From the NCBI GenBank assembly GCA_017522515.1, contig JAFWZH010000073.1:1-13747 (forward strand): DNA of 13,747 nucleotides. Direction: 5' to 3'. The stretch is from Clostridia bacterium. Its GTDB lineage: Bacteria; Bacillota_A; Clostridia; UBA1212; UBA1255. Under the pieces are notes generated by a model. The model was not told where the DNA came from. It saw only the letters and a list, made by a program, of their open reading frames with translations, and ran no database searches. Shown piece by piece: positions 1 to 7,229 of this stretch (positions are counted from its first letter, which is position 1; the number at the start of each line of letters is the position of its first letter). The position numbers and the translations under genes were made by a program.

Positions 1-419
1 TCTTCACTATCTAAAATCCAAGCATACGTTAAACCTTTCCAGATAAATTTAGTTACTTCAAATTTTTTAGGATACACTGCCTGAAATAATTTATTGGGAT
101 TACATATTTGTATTTTTTTAGTGTCTTTATCTACAAAATCCCTACGTATTATATCCAGTTGTCTGTCCGTGAAATTGTTATTAATTATTGTATTTTTCAA
201 TTGTTCTAAAGAATCAAAGTTAATACCAATAGACCTAAATATTAATAAATCATCTTTTTCTTCAACCTTTCTCTCTCCTACAAATGACATATAACATTTA
301 TCGCCCTCATATTCTAATACATATTCATTTGATATGTACGGGGCATCTTTTTGCGAACAACCGGCGCAAAGAATTAAAACCAAAACAGCCACTAACAAAA
401 TTTTAATATTTTTCAGCAT
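1..419 (-). CDS. Small lipoprotein, 5' portion, truncated by window edge
   Basis: The minus strand reads open from an ATG at 419 to the window edge, giving about 139 residues without a stop. The N-terminus is a lipoprotein signal: a Lys-Asn-Ile-Lys charged start, a hydrophobic stretch (residues 5-17) and a lipobox ending Cys-Ala-Gly-Cys, with the lipidated Cys at residue 21. A strong ribosome binding site (GAGGGG, 428-433) sits 8 bases upstream of the start. The mature part is charged and rich in Asn, Asp and Lys, with no fold I recognise. It probably sits on the outer face of the membrane. The C-terminus lies outside the window, so total length and family cannot be judged. Confidence 0.8.
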   Translation of the reverse strand, partial: MLKNIKILLVAVLVLILCAGCSQKDAPYISNEYVLEYEGDKCYMSFVGERKVEEKDDLLIFRSIGINFDSLEQLKNTIINNNFTDRQLDIIRRDFVDKDTKKIQICNPNKLFQAVYPKKFEVTKFIWKGLTYAWILDSE

Positions 420-501
420 GCCAAAACCCCCTCATATAACACTAAGCTTTAAAAATAAAAATTAGTTTTTATAAAAAGATCATCAAAACAATTTTATCGA
501 T

Positions 502-660
502 TTATAAACAGACCCATAATAAATACAACCAAGTGTCATGGTTTTTTTCTGAAGCATCTTCCTTTAACCAGATTTCATTAACTTCTGTTCCACTACCAAA
601 AACAACATCTGCTCCACCACGAGCTTCTGTCAATAAAAATTTGTTTTCTATGCCAAAAGT
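502..660 (-). pseudogene. Start-less gene remnant (3' end of an unknown ORF)
   Basis: The minus strand has an open frame of about 52 codons ending in TAA at 502-504. It opens directly after an in-frame TAA (661-663) and has no ATG, and no ribosome binding site before its first possible TTG. The peptide looks like real protein, with mixed composition and a Gly-Gly-Ala-Asp-Val-Val-Phe-Gly-Ser-Gly stretch, rather than low-complexity noise. I do not recognise the family. It lies immediately downstream of a good promoter/operator, so it may be the tail of a gene whose 5' part was deleted. It could also be chance coding. Confidence 0.35.
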
Positions 661-686
661 TTATCACATGCAATTCACTACGTCAA
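658..686 (-). promoter_or_regulatory. Promoter, minus strand
   Basis: The -35 box TTGACG (681-686) and -10 box TAAACT (658-663) are separated by exactly 17 bases. The -35 box overlaps the right-hand side of the palindrome at 683-710, so this looks like a repressible promoter. It points into the start-less remnant at 502-660. Confidence 0.45.
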
Positions 687-710
687 CTATATTTCGATAA
701 ATATAGTTGA
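683..710. promoter_or_regulatory. Perfect 12-bp palindrome, likely operator
   Basis: The arm TCAACTATATTT (683-694) and its exact reverse complement (699-710) flank the four bases CGAT. The stem is AT-rich and has no T-run typical of a terminator. It overlaps the -35 box of the minus-strand promoter at 658-686. This suggests a dimeric repressor site, but the regulator cannot be named from the sequence. Confidence 0.5.
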
Positions 711-774
711 TGAATTATAAAAAATATAATAAAATTTCTTTAAAATAAAAAAGATTTTATGAATAAATTAAAAA

Positions 775-975
775 CTAATAATATGCAAGAAATTTTTCGT
801 AGAGTTTATATAGAGCTGTTGTTTTTCCTTTTGCCTTCAAAAGAAGACATAAACGGCTTTCAATTAAGTAGCGAATTAAAAGCAATGAGTAAGGTTTAAA
901 ATCTTTTATCAGTTGATATGATGAATTATATTCCCCTTTGATTTCTGTTAGTAATATTTTAATTTCATTAGTCAT
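775..975 (-). CDS. Small hypothetical protein, 66 aa
   Basis: ATG at 975 is preceded by GGAGAG about six bases upstream, and the frame ends in TAG. The product is Leu-, Lys- and Tyr-rich, predicted mostly helical, with a hydrophobic middle (Tyr-Ser-Leu-Leu-Leu-Ile at about 29-34) and no clear signal or domain. I do not recognise it. Just upstream, at 985-995, lie 11 of the 12 bases of the core motif that heads the cassette-like units further right, with the gene starting directly after it as in the lnu unit. That may be coincidence. The good ribosome site makes translation plausible. Confidence 0.45.
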   Translation of the reverse strand: MTNEIKILLTEIKGEYNSSYQLIKDFKPYSLLLIRYLIESRLCLLLKAKGKTTALYKLYEKFLAYY

Positions 976-1055
976 ATAATCTCTCCATCAAATTCTTATT
1001 CATCACACCAATTACATCACAACAAATCATGCTGACTAAAAATTCTGCCAAATTT

Positions 1056-1226
1056 TCAAAAAACGGCCAAATTTATGAGATACGGACTGGGATACTGTTC
1101 GCAATAAAGACCAAGCTGCGTAACAATTTCCGTAACTTTTTCGACAGGAAGCACAGTACCTATATACATATAGACTCCGTCAACACGGTTGACCGAGTTA
1201 TATTTTGTAATTCTGTATTCATTCAT
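1056..1226 (-). CDS. Possible small hypothetical protein or remnant, 56 aa
   Basis: The frame starts at ATG 1226 (Met-Asn-Glu-Tyr-Arg-Ile-Thr-Lys-Tyr-Asn) and ends in TGA at 1056-1058. AGGTG lies only two bases before this ATG, which is tight; an in-frame TTG at 1247 is the alternative start. The Glu-Tyr-Arg-Ile-Thr-Lys-Tyr-Asn opening resembles the N-terminus of short uncharacterised Bacillota proteins I have a loose memory of, which are usually longer. This could therefore be a 3'-truncated relative. It lies just 3' of the methyltransferase gene in the same direction. Function unknown. Confidence 0.35.
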   Translation of the reverse strand: MNEYRITKYNSVNRVDGVYMYIGTVLPVEKVTEIVTQLGLYCEQYPSPYLINLAVF

Positions 1227-1257
1227 TTCACCTTTAAAACTCCGCAATCAGTAAAAA

Positions 1258-1839
1258 TCAAAATCTCCTGCCCAAATATCTAAACACATTCTTTTTATAT
1301 TCAAGATACTCTTGTCCAAAAGTTTCTATCAAAAAATCCTCTTCTACCTTTACTATCTGCAAATGAAAAAGCACTAACGCCAATGCTGTTATAACACACA
1401 AACACCAATTAAAGAAAGAAAATAAAATGCCTATATACATTAAGTCAAACCCTAAAAAAGCCGGATTTCTGCTTACGGAATATATACCGGCTGTCACTAG
1501 GCTCGTTCTATCTTCCCTTTGAACACCCGCTCTCCAATTTTCCTTCATCTGTGCCACTGCCATGATAAACACCAAAACACCAAAAGCAGTTATTATGACT
1601 CCCACTATTCGCAATGCGATATATTTAATGTCAGAATAAAACACAATACTAATAATTTGAACAAAAGGAAGTAAATATGTGGTCATCTTTAAAGAAATTT
1701 CAATAAACTTTATAAATCCTTGTTTTCCCTTTCCTAATTGGTCTGTTTTAATGCCTTGTTTTCGTTGATTAATCATCTTAGCAAAATAGCAAATATAAAA
1801 TATTGCCATCAGTATCAATGTAATTATTTTTATACTCAT
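1258..1839 (-). CDS. Isoprenylcysteine carboxyl methyltransferase-like membrane protein
   Basis: This 193-residue membrane protein has hydrophobic segments near residues 4-20, 50-68, 73-95 and 133-160. The C-terminal half carries the hallmark of the ICMT/PEMT methyltransferase superfamily: Ser-Arg-Asn-Pro-Ala-Phe-Leu-Gly near 124-131, and a Glu-Glu-Asp-Phe-Leu ... Phe-Gly-x-Glu-Tyr-x-x-Tyr block near 166-183, which in the family binds S-adenosylmethionine. Bacterial members methylate unknown small or lipid-linked substrates, since bacteria lack prenylated proteins. The ATG at 1839 has GGAG 12 bases upstream, a loose spacing. It lies 60 bases downstream of the TetR gene in the same direction, so the two may be cotranscribed. 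Confidence 0.8.
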   Translation of the reverse strand: MSIKIITLILMAIFYICYFAKMINQRKQGIKTDQLGKGKQGFIKFIEISLKMTTYLLPFVQIISIVFYSDIKYIALRIVGVIITAFGVLVFIMAVAQMKENWRAGVQREDRTSLVTAGIYSVSRNPAFLGFDLMYIGILFSFFNWCLCVITALALVLFHLQIVKVEEDFLIETFGQEYLEYKKNVFRYLGRRF

Positions 1840-1899
1840 TTACTACTTCAACTCCAATCCCTATTGTTCTTGTTGAATCACGTTTTTTAAAGTTGAATT

Positions 1900-2451
1900 T
1901 CACACTGCCAAATAAAAATACTCTGTTATGGTTTCCGGAGATTCCTTCATGCCATTATCAATCCACCATCTAACTGTTTCCACAAAAGTAGACGCTATGT
2001 GGTTTATCCAAAAACTATCAGGTAAAATCCCACTTTTTCTTGTCTCAAACAAAGGCAGTTGACTGACTACCAATTTTTGTAAATTATTCTTGAAATACTG
2101 CAAGAATAACTCATTGTTTTGGCAAGCAAGTAATTCCAGAATATTATTATCATTTTTCTGCAAATGTTGAAAAAGATGCAGAAATACAGAGTTTGGTGCA
2201 TCGCATGTAAAAATATGTCTGTGTTCAGTTTGTCCGTTATTTGTCGCATCAAAAATGTGACAAAACAACTCTTCACAAAGTTCTTTTAAGAGAAAATCCT
2301 TCGTTTCAAAATGCGAATAGAAAGTTGCTCTGCCTACATCTGCCTTATCGATTATCTCGCCCACTGTAATCTGACTAAAATCTTTTTTTGATAATAATGC
2401 GATAAAAGCCGCAAATATTGCTTCTCGTGTTTTTCTCTGACGTCTGTCCAT
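1900..2451 (-). CDS. TetR/AcrR family transcriptional regulator
   Basis: The product is a 183-residue repressor-type protein. The N-terminus (Arg-Arg-Gln-Arg-Lys-Thr-Arg-Glu-Ala-Ile) and the helix-turn-helix near 28-50 (Ile-Thr-Val-Gly-Glu-Ile ... Gly-Arg-Ala-Thr-Phe-Tyr-Ser-His-Phe) are typical of TetR. The C-terminal half, ending Phe-Val-Glu-Thr-Val-Arg-Trp-Trp-Ile-Asp-Asn-Gly, matches a ligand domain common in small Bacillota TetR proteins. I chose ATG 2451 because GGAG (2458-2461) is six bases upstream; in-frame ATG 2463 and TTG 2475 lack a ribosome site. It is divergent from the CDF efflux gene, with an inverted repeat between them, and probably represses itself, the methyltransferase and the efflux gene. 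Confidence 0.88.
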   Translation of the reverse strand: MDRRQRKTREAIFAAFIALLSKKDFSQITVGEIIDKADVGRATFYSHFETKDFLLKELCEELFCHIFDATNNGQTEHRHIFTCDAPNSVFLHLFQHLQKNDNNILELLACQNNELFLQYFKNNLQKLVVSQLPLFETRKSGILPDSFWINHIASTFVETVRWWIDNGMKESPETITEYFYLAV

Positions 2452-2545
2452 AATTTTCTCCATACAATTTTGCAAAAATGTTCAATATCGTACATCAGCG
2501 TAAATTCGGATGTTGTTTTCCTTTAATCCGCCTCATAAAATAATA

Positions 2546-2575
2546 TACAACAAGTTCAATACAGAACTTATTGTA
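2546..2575. promoter_or_regulatory. 12-bp inverted repeat, likely TetR operator
   Basis: TACAACAAGTTC (2546-2557) and GAACTTATTGTA (2564-2575) are inverted copies matching at 11 of 12 positions, separated by AATACA. They sit 35 bases before the CDF start, with a possible -10 (TATCAT, 2574-2579) touching the right arm. Size and placement in the divergent region fit a TetR dimer-of-dimers operator. No clear -35 was seen. Confidence 0.55.
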
Positions 2576-2609
2576 TCATAAAAACATTTCAAATCAATAG
2601 GAGGACAAT

Positions 2610-3500
2610 ATGAAAACCGAAAAGAATATATTGATTGCATTTATTTTAAACTTGGCATTTTCTATTTTTGAATTTGTCGGAGGCATCTTTACCGGAAGTG
2701 TTGCGATTATTTCCGACGCCGTGCATGACATCGGTGATGCCGCCGGTATCGGCATATCTTATTTCCTGGAAAAGAAAAGTAAAAAACAACCTGACGAAAA
2801 ATACACTTACGGATATGCAAGATACTCTGTTATCGGCAGTGCAATCACCACATTGATACTTCTTCTTAGCTCCGTTGTAGTTATTTTCAATGCTATTGTC
2901 AGAATTTTCCACCCCACAAAAATCAACTATAGCGGAATGATTATCTTCGCAATCATCGGCGTCTGTGTTAATTTCAGCGCAGCACTTATAACTCGCGGAG
3001 GCATTTCGCTAAACCAGAAAGCAGTCAACCTTCATATGCTCGAAGATGTTCTTGGTTGGGTAGTTGTATTGATTGGCGCTATTGTAATGAGATTTACAGA
3101 TTTTACCCTCATTGATTCGATTATGTCCATTGGTGTTGCAGCATTCATACTCGTAAACGCTGTTAAGAATTTAAAAGAAGTACTCGACATATTCCTTGAA
3201 AAAACACCCCACGGCTTTGACATTGCTGAAATCAGCGAGCACATTTCCGAAATAGACGGTGTTATAGATGTTCATCACATACATATTTGGAGTATGGACG
3301 GCCAAAGAAACTACGCCACCATGCACATTGTAACAAATTCGGATGTATCCCAAATCAAGGACAAAATTCGTAATGAATTAAAGGAACATGGCATCGGTCA
3401 TGCAACGCTTGAACTCGAAGCAGGTAGTGAGCTCTGCCACGACAAACTTTGCCATACGGAAATTGCAGGCAGCTCTTCTGCCCACCACCATCACCATTAG
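2610..3500 (+). CDS. Cation diffusion facilitator (zinc/cadmium-type efflux)
   Basis: This 296-residue inner-membrane antiporter belongs to the CDF family, which exports divalent metal in exchange for protons. Six hydrophobic segments precede a cytoplasmic domain. The transport-site residues are visible: Asp36 and Asp40 in helix 2 (Ser-Asp-Ala-Val-His-Asp) and His142 and Asp146 in helix 5 (His-Met-Leu-Glu-Asp), the DD/HD set seen in zinc/cadmium members such as YiiP. The C-terminal domain has Asp-Val-His-His-Ile-His-Ile-Trp. A natural tail ends Cys-His ... five His and could bind metal. AGGAGG sits eight bases before ATG 2610. It is divergent from the TetR gene and probably controlled by it. 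The exact metal cannot be fixed from sequence. Confidence 0.92.
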   Translation: MKTEKNILIAFILNLAFSIFEFVGGIFTGSVAIISDAVHDIGDAAGIGISYFLEKKSKKQPDEKYTYGYARYSVIGSAITTLILLLSSVVVIFNAIVRIFHPTKINYSGMIIFAIIGVCVNFSAALITRGGISLNQKAVNLHMLEDVLGWVVVLIGAIVMRFTDFTLIDSIMSIGVAAFILVNAVKNLKEVLDIFLEKTPHGFDIAEISEHISEIDGVIDVHHIHIWSMDGQRNYATMHIVTNSDVSQIKDKIRNELKEHGIGHATLELEAGSELCHDKLCHTEIAGSSSAHHHHH

Positions 3501-3934
3501 AATGTAAGTATCATGGGTATGTGCGGAATGCCGTCCTCCATAAACTCATTTCCGTTTTGCTTAAAGCCTGATTTCTCGTAAAATTCACGAGCGTAGCTTT
3601 GTGCTTCAATAAATATGCGCTCGGCATTTAGTTTGTTTTTTGCGACCTCAATACCTGACCTCACGATTTTGGAGCCAAGACCACAACATCTTCTTGCGGA
3701 AATCACTCTGCCGATAGATACTTCGCTATGTTTTACACCTTTGGGAAGCACCCTTGAATAAGCAACAATATCATTTTCATCTTTTAGCCACAGATGATAT
3801 GCTTGCTTATCAGCATCATCAACATCTTGATACGCACAATTTTGCTCCACAACAAAAACCAAGGCACGAAGTTTGTAAATCTCAAATAATTCTTCTGTTG
3901 TCAATTCGCTAAAATGTTTCACATATAGCTCCAT
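3497..3934 (-). CDS. ElaA-like GNAT N-acetyltransferase
   Basis: A 145-residue protein of the ElaA branch of the GNAT acyl-CoA-dependent acetyltransferases. Visible family features are Leu-Arg-x-x-Val-Phe-Val-Val-Glu-Gln near residue 23-32, followed by Tyr-Gln-Asp-Val-Asp-Asp; the acetyl-CoA loop region Arg-Arg-Cys-Cys-Gly-Leu-Gly-Ser near 81-88; and Glu-Ala-Gln-Ser-Tyr-Ala-Arg-Glu-Phe-Tyr-Glu-Lys-Ser-Gly-Phe near 110-124. The acceptor substrate is unknown. AGGTG lies 11-12 bases before ATG 3934 and a near-consensus promoter lies upstream. Its TAA overlaps the TAG of the converging CDF gene. Confidence 0.9.
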   Translation of the reverse strand: MELYVKHFSELTTEELFEIYKLRALVFVVEQNCAYQDVDDADKQAYHLWLKDENDIVAYSRVLPKGVKHSEVSIGRVISARRCCGLGSKIVRSGIEVAKNKLNAERIFIEAQSYAREFYEKSGFKQNGNEFMEDGIPHIPMILTF

Positions 3935-3969
3935 TAGTTTGTATCACCTATAAAAATTTTATCAGACTG

Positions 3970-3998
3970 ATTATACAACAATAGCAATATTTGTTCAA
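3970..3998 (-). promoter_or_regulatory. Near-consensus sigma-A promoter for the ElaA-like gene
   Basis: TTGAAC (3993-3998) and TATAAT (3970-3975) are separated by 17 bases on the minus strand, about 36 bases before the acetyltransferase ATG. No operator-like palindrome is apparent, so the gene is probably constitutive. Confidence 0.7.
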
Positions 3999-4106
3999 AC
4001 ATCGATTAACCTCCGCAAATATTAAATTACTACAAGCACAGAAAATGAAGCTCAACTGTGATTTTTCGTATGTTCCTGCTTTTTCCAATGCCTTAGCTCG
4101 TATTAA

Positions 4107-5852
4107 CTATTCCTTATAAATCTCTATTTCAGAAAAAGAGACACCATTTATATACAAATCCAAAACATCTTGTGTAAATACTATTTTTACATATCTACCT
4201 TTAACAGTGTCAAATGTAAAAGTAGGTATGTAGTTCAACTTGCCATCCAATTTAAAAGATGCAATTTTATCGAAATTCTCACGATCTGACGAAACATATA
4301 TATCGTATGACTTAGGATAAGATGAATTATAGTCATCCTCTTGTCCGCATGGATAGACCACAATTTTATTAAAATCAACATCCCTTAACAAATCAACCAT
4401 AAAGTAAAAATCCGTTTCGTCCTGATCCATTTTATAAGCATCAATTTTAAAGCCTTGAGATGTGCCTGTTGAATATCTGATTCCGTCAACAGCCTTGCAT
4501 GCATACCAACCGTTTTCACCAAGTGACAAACTTGAAAAAACAGGCTTATTATTTGCTATGTTCGTTTTGTCGTTATCTTCATATACCGGTCTGACATTAT
4601 TACCGGTAATTTTATAAAGCTTAAAGCCGCCTGCCTCAATAGTCACATCGAGCCTTTCCTTAATAATATCTTTTGTTTCACGGCCGTTTGTAACATCCGT
4701 CAATTCAATACCATTTAAAGTAAAAACCATTTTGCTTGAATTAATGAAATCCTTATTGACTATCATCAAATAATTTGATTCATCATATTTATCAGCCATT
4801 AACGAGAAAATAGCATCACAATTTTCATCAGGTTTAATAAAATAATCATCCGGTATTTTAACGGTACTTGGATCCTGCGTTGTAGAATGATAAATTTCGA
4901 CAGCATCAGTTCTTCCAAGAATGTTACTTACTGCTTTAATCTTTGTATTAATATCTACGATACCGTCATAGCGAGCATTTTTCGTGCCGTCAGGATTAAT
5001 TATAGCATTGGTAAACGATTCGTCGCGTTCTACAGGTGTAATCCAAGTAAAATATTTAATGTTTTTAATTCCATAGGCCAAAGCGGCAGAAGTATGATAT
5101 CGTGTCTCGCTTACTGTAGGATCACGATAACTCTTCATGTTACTGATAGATTGTATGTAACAAGCTGTTTTAACATCATATTTAAGCCCCGTTGTTCTCA
5201 CTAAATCTAAATTATAAAACATATCGGGTCTTGAATTTTCAGCAACACCGAAAGGATACTGGTCAAAGGAAAGATATGATACATTTCCGTAGCCTGCCGA
5301 ATTAATCCAATCCTCGGCGTGAGCCCTTGCATCTTTTAAAGCCCCCCAAGGAAACATATTCATTTGACATATTGCATTCGGAAATACCTCACGTATAGCT
5401 CTCGCCACTCTGCCGTAAGGATTTGCATTTTGAGGCTCATCTTTAATGTAGAAACCTACAACGCCTTTATATTTCATCCATTTTTTTGCAATTTTTTGAA
5501 TTTCTTCATCAGTAAGATCGGTCCAACCTTTAGCATCGTTATCATAAATAGTTACGTATATGTCATATTTATCACACAGGTCAAGCATCTTTTCTACAGA
5601 ATCCGGGTCGTTAAATATTGGATCACTACCATATTCCATTAAATCTATATGTGCGTCTTGCATGTACTTAAATTGTGTATCGTTAACAAAATCAAGCATC
5701 GGCGGCCAAAAAGCAGAAATAACAATTTCATCCTTAAAAACTTCTTCACCTTTATTAATAAAAGTTTCATCTTTACAAGATGTGGCACAAACTAACAGAA
5801 AAGTGGCTAAAATTAATGGTAATACTATTACTATTTTCTTTATTTTGTTCAT
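4107..5852 (-). CDS. Surface lipoprotein, glycosidase-like domain plus F5/8 type C (CBM32-like) domain
   Basis: A 581-residue exported lipoprotein. A Lys-rich start, hydrophobic core and Ala-Thr-Ser-Cys lipobox place the lipidated Cys at residue 26. Residues about 40-330 look like a TIM-barrel glycoside hydrolase: Ile-Ser-Ala-Phe-Trp-Pro-Pro near the first strand, and Gly-Phe-Tyr-Ile-Lys-Asp-Glu-Pro with Glu139 in the position of the usual acid/base. Residues about 430-581 resemble a discoidin/F5-F8 type C domain (Asn-Lys-Pro-Val, Ala-Val-Asp-Gly, a Phe-x-Val-Asp-Leu strand, Val-Lys-Ile-Val), which binds carbohydrate. It probably handles glycans at the cell surface. I chose ATG 5852 for its AAGGG eight bases upstream; in-frame TTG 5858 is the alternative. 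The stop is TAG. The substrate is unknown. Confidence 0.82.
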   Translation of the reverse strand: MNKIKKIVIVLPLILATFLLVCATSCKDETFINKGEEVFKDEIVISAFWPPMLDFVNDTQFKYMQDAHIDLMEYGSDPIFNDPDSVEKMLDLCDKYDIYVTIYDNDAKGWTDLTDEEIQKIAKKWMKYKGVVGFYIKDEPQNANPYGRVARAIREVFPNAICQMNMFPWGALKDARAHAEDWINSAGYGNVSYLSFDQYPFGVAENSRPDMFYNLDLVRTTGLKYDVKTACYIQSISNMKSYRDPTVSETRYHTSAALAYGIKNIKYFTWITPVERDESFTNAIINPDGTKNARYDGIVDINTKIKAVSNILGRTDAVEIYHSTTQDPSTVKIPDDYFIKPDENCDAIFSLMADKYDESNYLMIVNKDFINSSKMVFTLNGIELTDVTNGRETKDIIKERLDVTIEAGGFKLYKITGNNVRPVYEDNDKTNIANNKPVFSSLSLGENGWYACKAVDGIRYSTGTSQGFKIDAYKMDQDETDFYFMVDLLRDVDFNKIVVYPCGQEDDYNSSYPKSYDIYVSSDRENFDKIASFKLDGKLNYIPTFTFDTVKGRYVKIVFTQDVLDLYINGVSFSEIEIYKE

Positions 5853-5976
5853 TTCCAAAACCCTTTCACTTAAGTATTTTTATAACAAACCACATATACA
5901 AGCAGATGAATTGTCAACACCAATCTTTGATCTCGTAAATAAAAAGTGTTTCGTCAATTATTTATTCATCGAACTG

Positions 5977-5985
5977 ATTATATCA
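5977..5985 (-). promoter_or_regulatory. Extended -10 promoter upstream of the lipoprotein gene
   Basis: TGATATAAT on the minus strand gives a perfect TATAAT (5977-5982) with the TG of an extended -10. No good -35 is present at 17 bases. It would give an untranslated leader of about 115 bases. The 5853-6080 gap holds nothing else I can support, apart from a TTGACA at about 5910 without a clear -10. Confidence 0.4.
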
Positions 5986-6080
5986 TATTTTTTTGCTTTT
6001 TAACAGAATGCAGTAATTATTGTTGAATCTTTCGATGCTTCGTGCAGTGTAGGGTATAACTTGTAAATCTCATTATAACG

Positions 6081-7181
6081 TTACGCGAAGTATTTTACTA
6101 TTTCATCCATTCGGCTTTCTTGCTTTACGCCAAAAGGACAACGGCTTTCACAATGACCACATTTAATACAGGCATCAGCCTTTACTGATAACTTTGTGTA
6201 GTGATTTGCAGCAATATCATCGCCGGCAAGAGCAAGATCATAATATTTATTAACAAGACCAATGTCTATTCCTGCGGGGCAAGGCTGACAATGATTGCAA
6301 TAAACGCATGTGCCCGTAATAGTGTCTGCCGTAAATGTACCAATAACGGAATAATCCTTTTCCTCTTCGCTTGCAGCAAGAAATTTAAGTAGTGCGTCAA
6401 GATGTTCCGTCGTCTGAACACCGGGAACAGCAGTCAGCACACCCGGGCGGTCAAGTGCGTACTGCAGACATTGCGTATGTGTAAGCGAGACGCCAAAAGG
6501 CGACTGTTCAGCAGACAGCAGCTGTCCTGCGAAAAATGGTTTCATTACGGAAATGCCCACGCCCTCACGCTCGCAGCGTTTAAAAAGCTCGAATCGTTCA
6601 TTTACTGAACCAATGCCGTATTCATCTCCCTTTTCAAAATCATACGCAGGGTTTATTGAAAACATCATCATATCAACAATTCCTGTGTCGATGATACGGT
6701 TTGCCACACTCGGTGTATGTGATGAAAAGCCGATATGACGAACGATACCTTGCTCTTTTAATTCTTTCAGGTAATCGAGAACTCCGATTTCACACAATTT
6801 GTCAAAATCCTCATTTTCGTCAACGCAATGTAGAAAACCAAAATCAACATAATCTGTGCCGAGAGCTTCAAGTTCCCACAAGAAAGTCTTTTTTATTGTT
6901 TCGAAATCACGGCACCAACCGTATTCTCCGTTTTCATCATATACCGCACCGAAATGCACTTGTAAGAATACTTTGTCACGGCAATCTCGAATAGCTCTGC
7001 CGATAGGCGCATAGGACGCCCCCGCCGTGCAAAGGTCAAAGAAGTTGATGCCGTTATCTATTGCTTTGCGTATAATAGCTTCAATCTCATCAACAGGCGT
7101 CTTTCCGATACCGCCCATTCCAAGACCGAGTACACTAAATTTTTCGTTTTCATTTCCGTGAGGAAGTTGTCTGTATTCCAT
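6081..7181 (-). CDS. Aldo/keto reductase with C-terminal 2x[4Fe-4S] ferredoxin domain
   Basis: A 366-residue cytoplasmic redox enzyme. Residues 1-275 form an AKR barrel: Gly-Leu-Gly-Met-Gly-Gly (19-24), Asn-Phe-Phe-Asp49 with Tyr57 in the catalytic helix, and Phe-Leu-His-Cys for the catalytic His. The tail carries two CxxCxxCxxxCP motifs (Cys-Val-Tyr-Cys-Asn-His-Cys and Cys-Ile-Lys-Cys-Gly-His-Cys), binding two [4Fe-4S] clusters as in clostridial ferredoxin-type AKRs. The usual catalytic Lys at the end of strand 3 appears to be His76. ATG 7181 has GAGGTG at ideal spacing; the frame is open further upstream, but those starts lie at or inside the ribosome site. The physiological substrate is unknown. 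It lies 48 bases after the anti-sigma gene. Confidence 0.9.
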   Translation of the reverse strand: MEYRQLPHGNENEKFSVLGLGMGGIGKTPVDEIEAIIRKAIDNGINFFDLCTAGASYAPIGRAIRDCRDKVFLQVHFGAVYDENGEYGWCRDFETIKKTFLWELEALGTDYVDFGFLHCVDENEDFDKLCEIGVLDYLKELKEQGIVRHIGFSSHTPSVANRIIDTGIVDMMMFSINPAYDFEKGDEYGIGSVNERFELFKRCEREGVGISVMKPFFAGQLLSAEQSPFGVSLTHTQCLQYALDRPGVLTAVPGVQTTEHLDALLKFLAASEEEKDYSVIGTFTADTITGTCVYCNHCQPCPAGIDIGLVNKYYDLALAGDDIAANHYTKLSVKADACIKCGHCESRCPFGVKQESRMDEIVKYFA

Positions 7182-7229
7182 GGAACACCTCATCAAAATC
7201 TTATTAATTAATCTAATTATAGCACAAAC

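Noticed and set aside
1029..1283. Plus-strand open frame of 84 codons
   Set aside because: It has no ribosome site, odd composition and lies antisense to the minus-strand genes.
3486..3500. Vector-derived His tag on the CDF protein
   Set aside because: The tail follows a natural Cys/His-rich C-terminus, uses mixed codons and overlaps the next native gene; His-rich ends are common in metal exporters.
5560..6003. Plus-strand open frame of 147 codons
   Set aside because: It is mostly antisense to the signal-peptide end of the lipoprotein gene and has no domain features.
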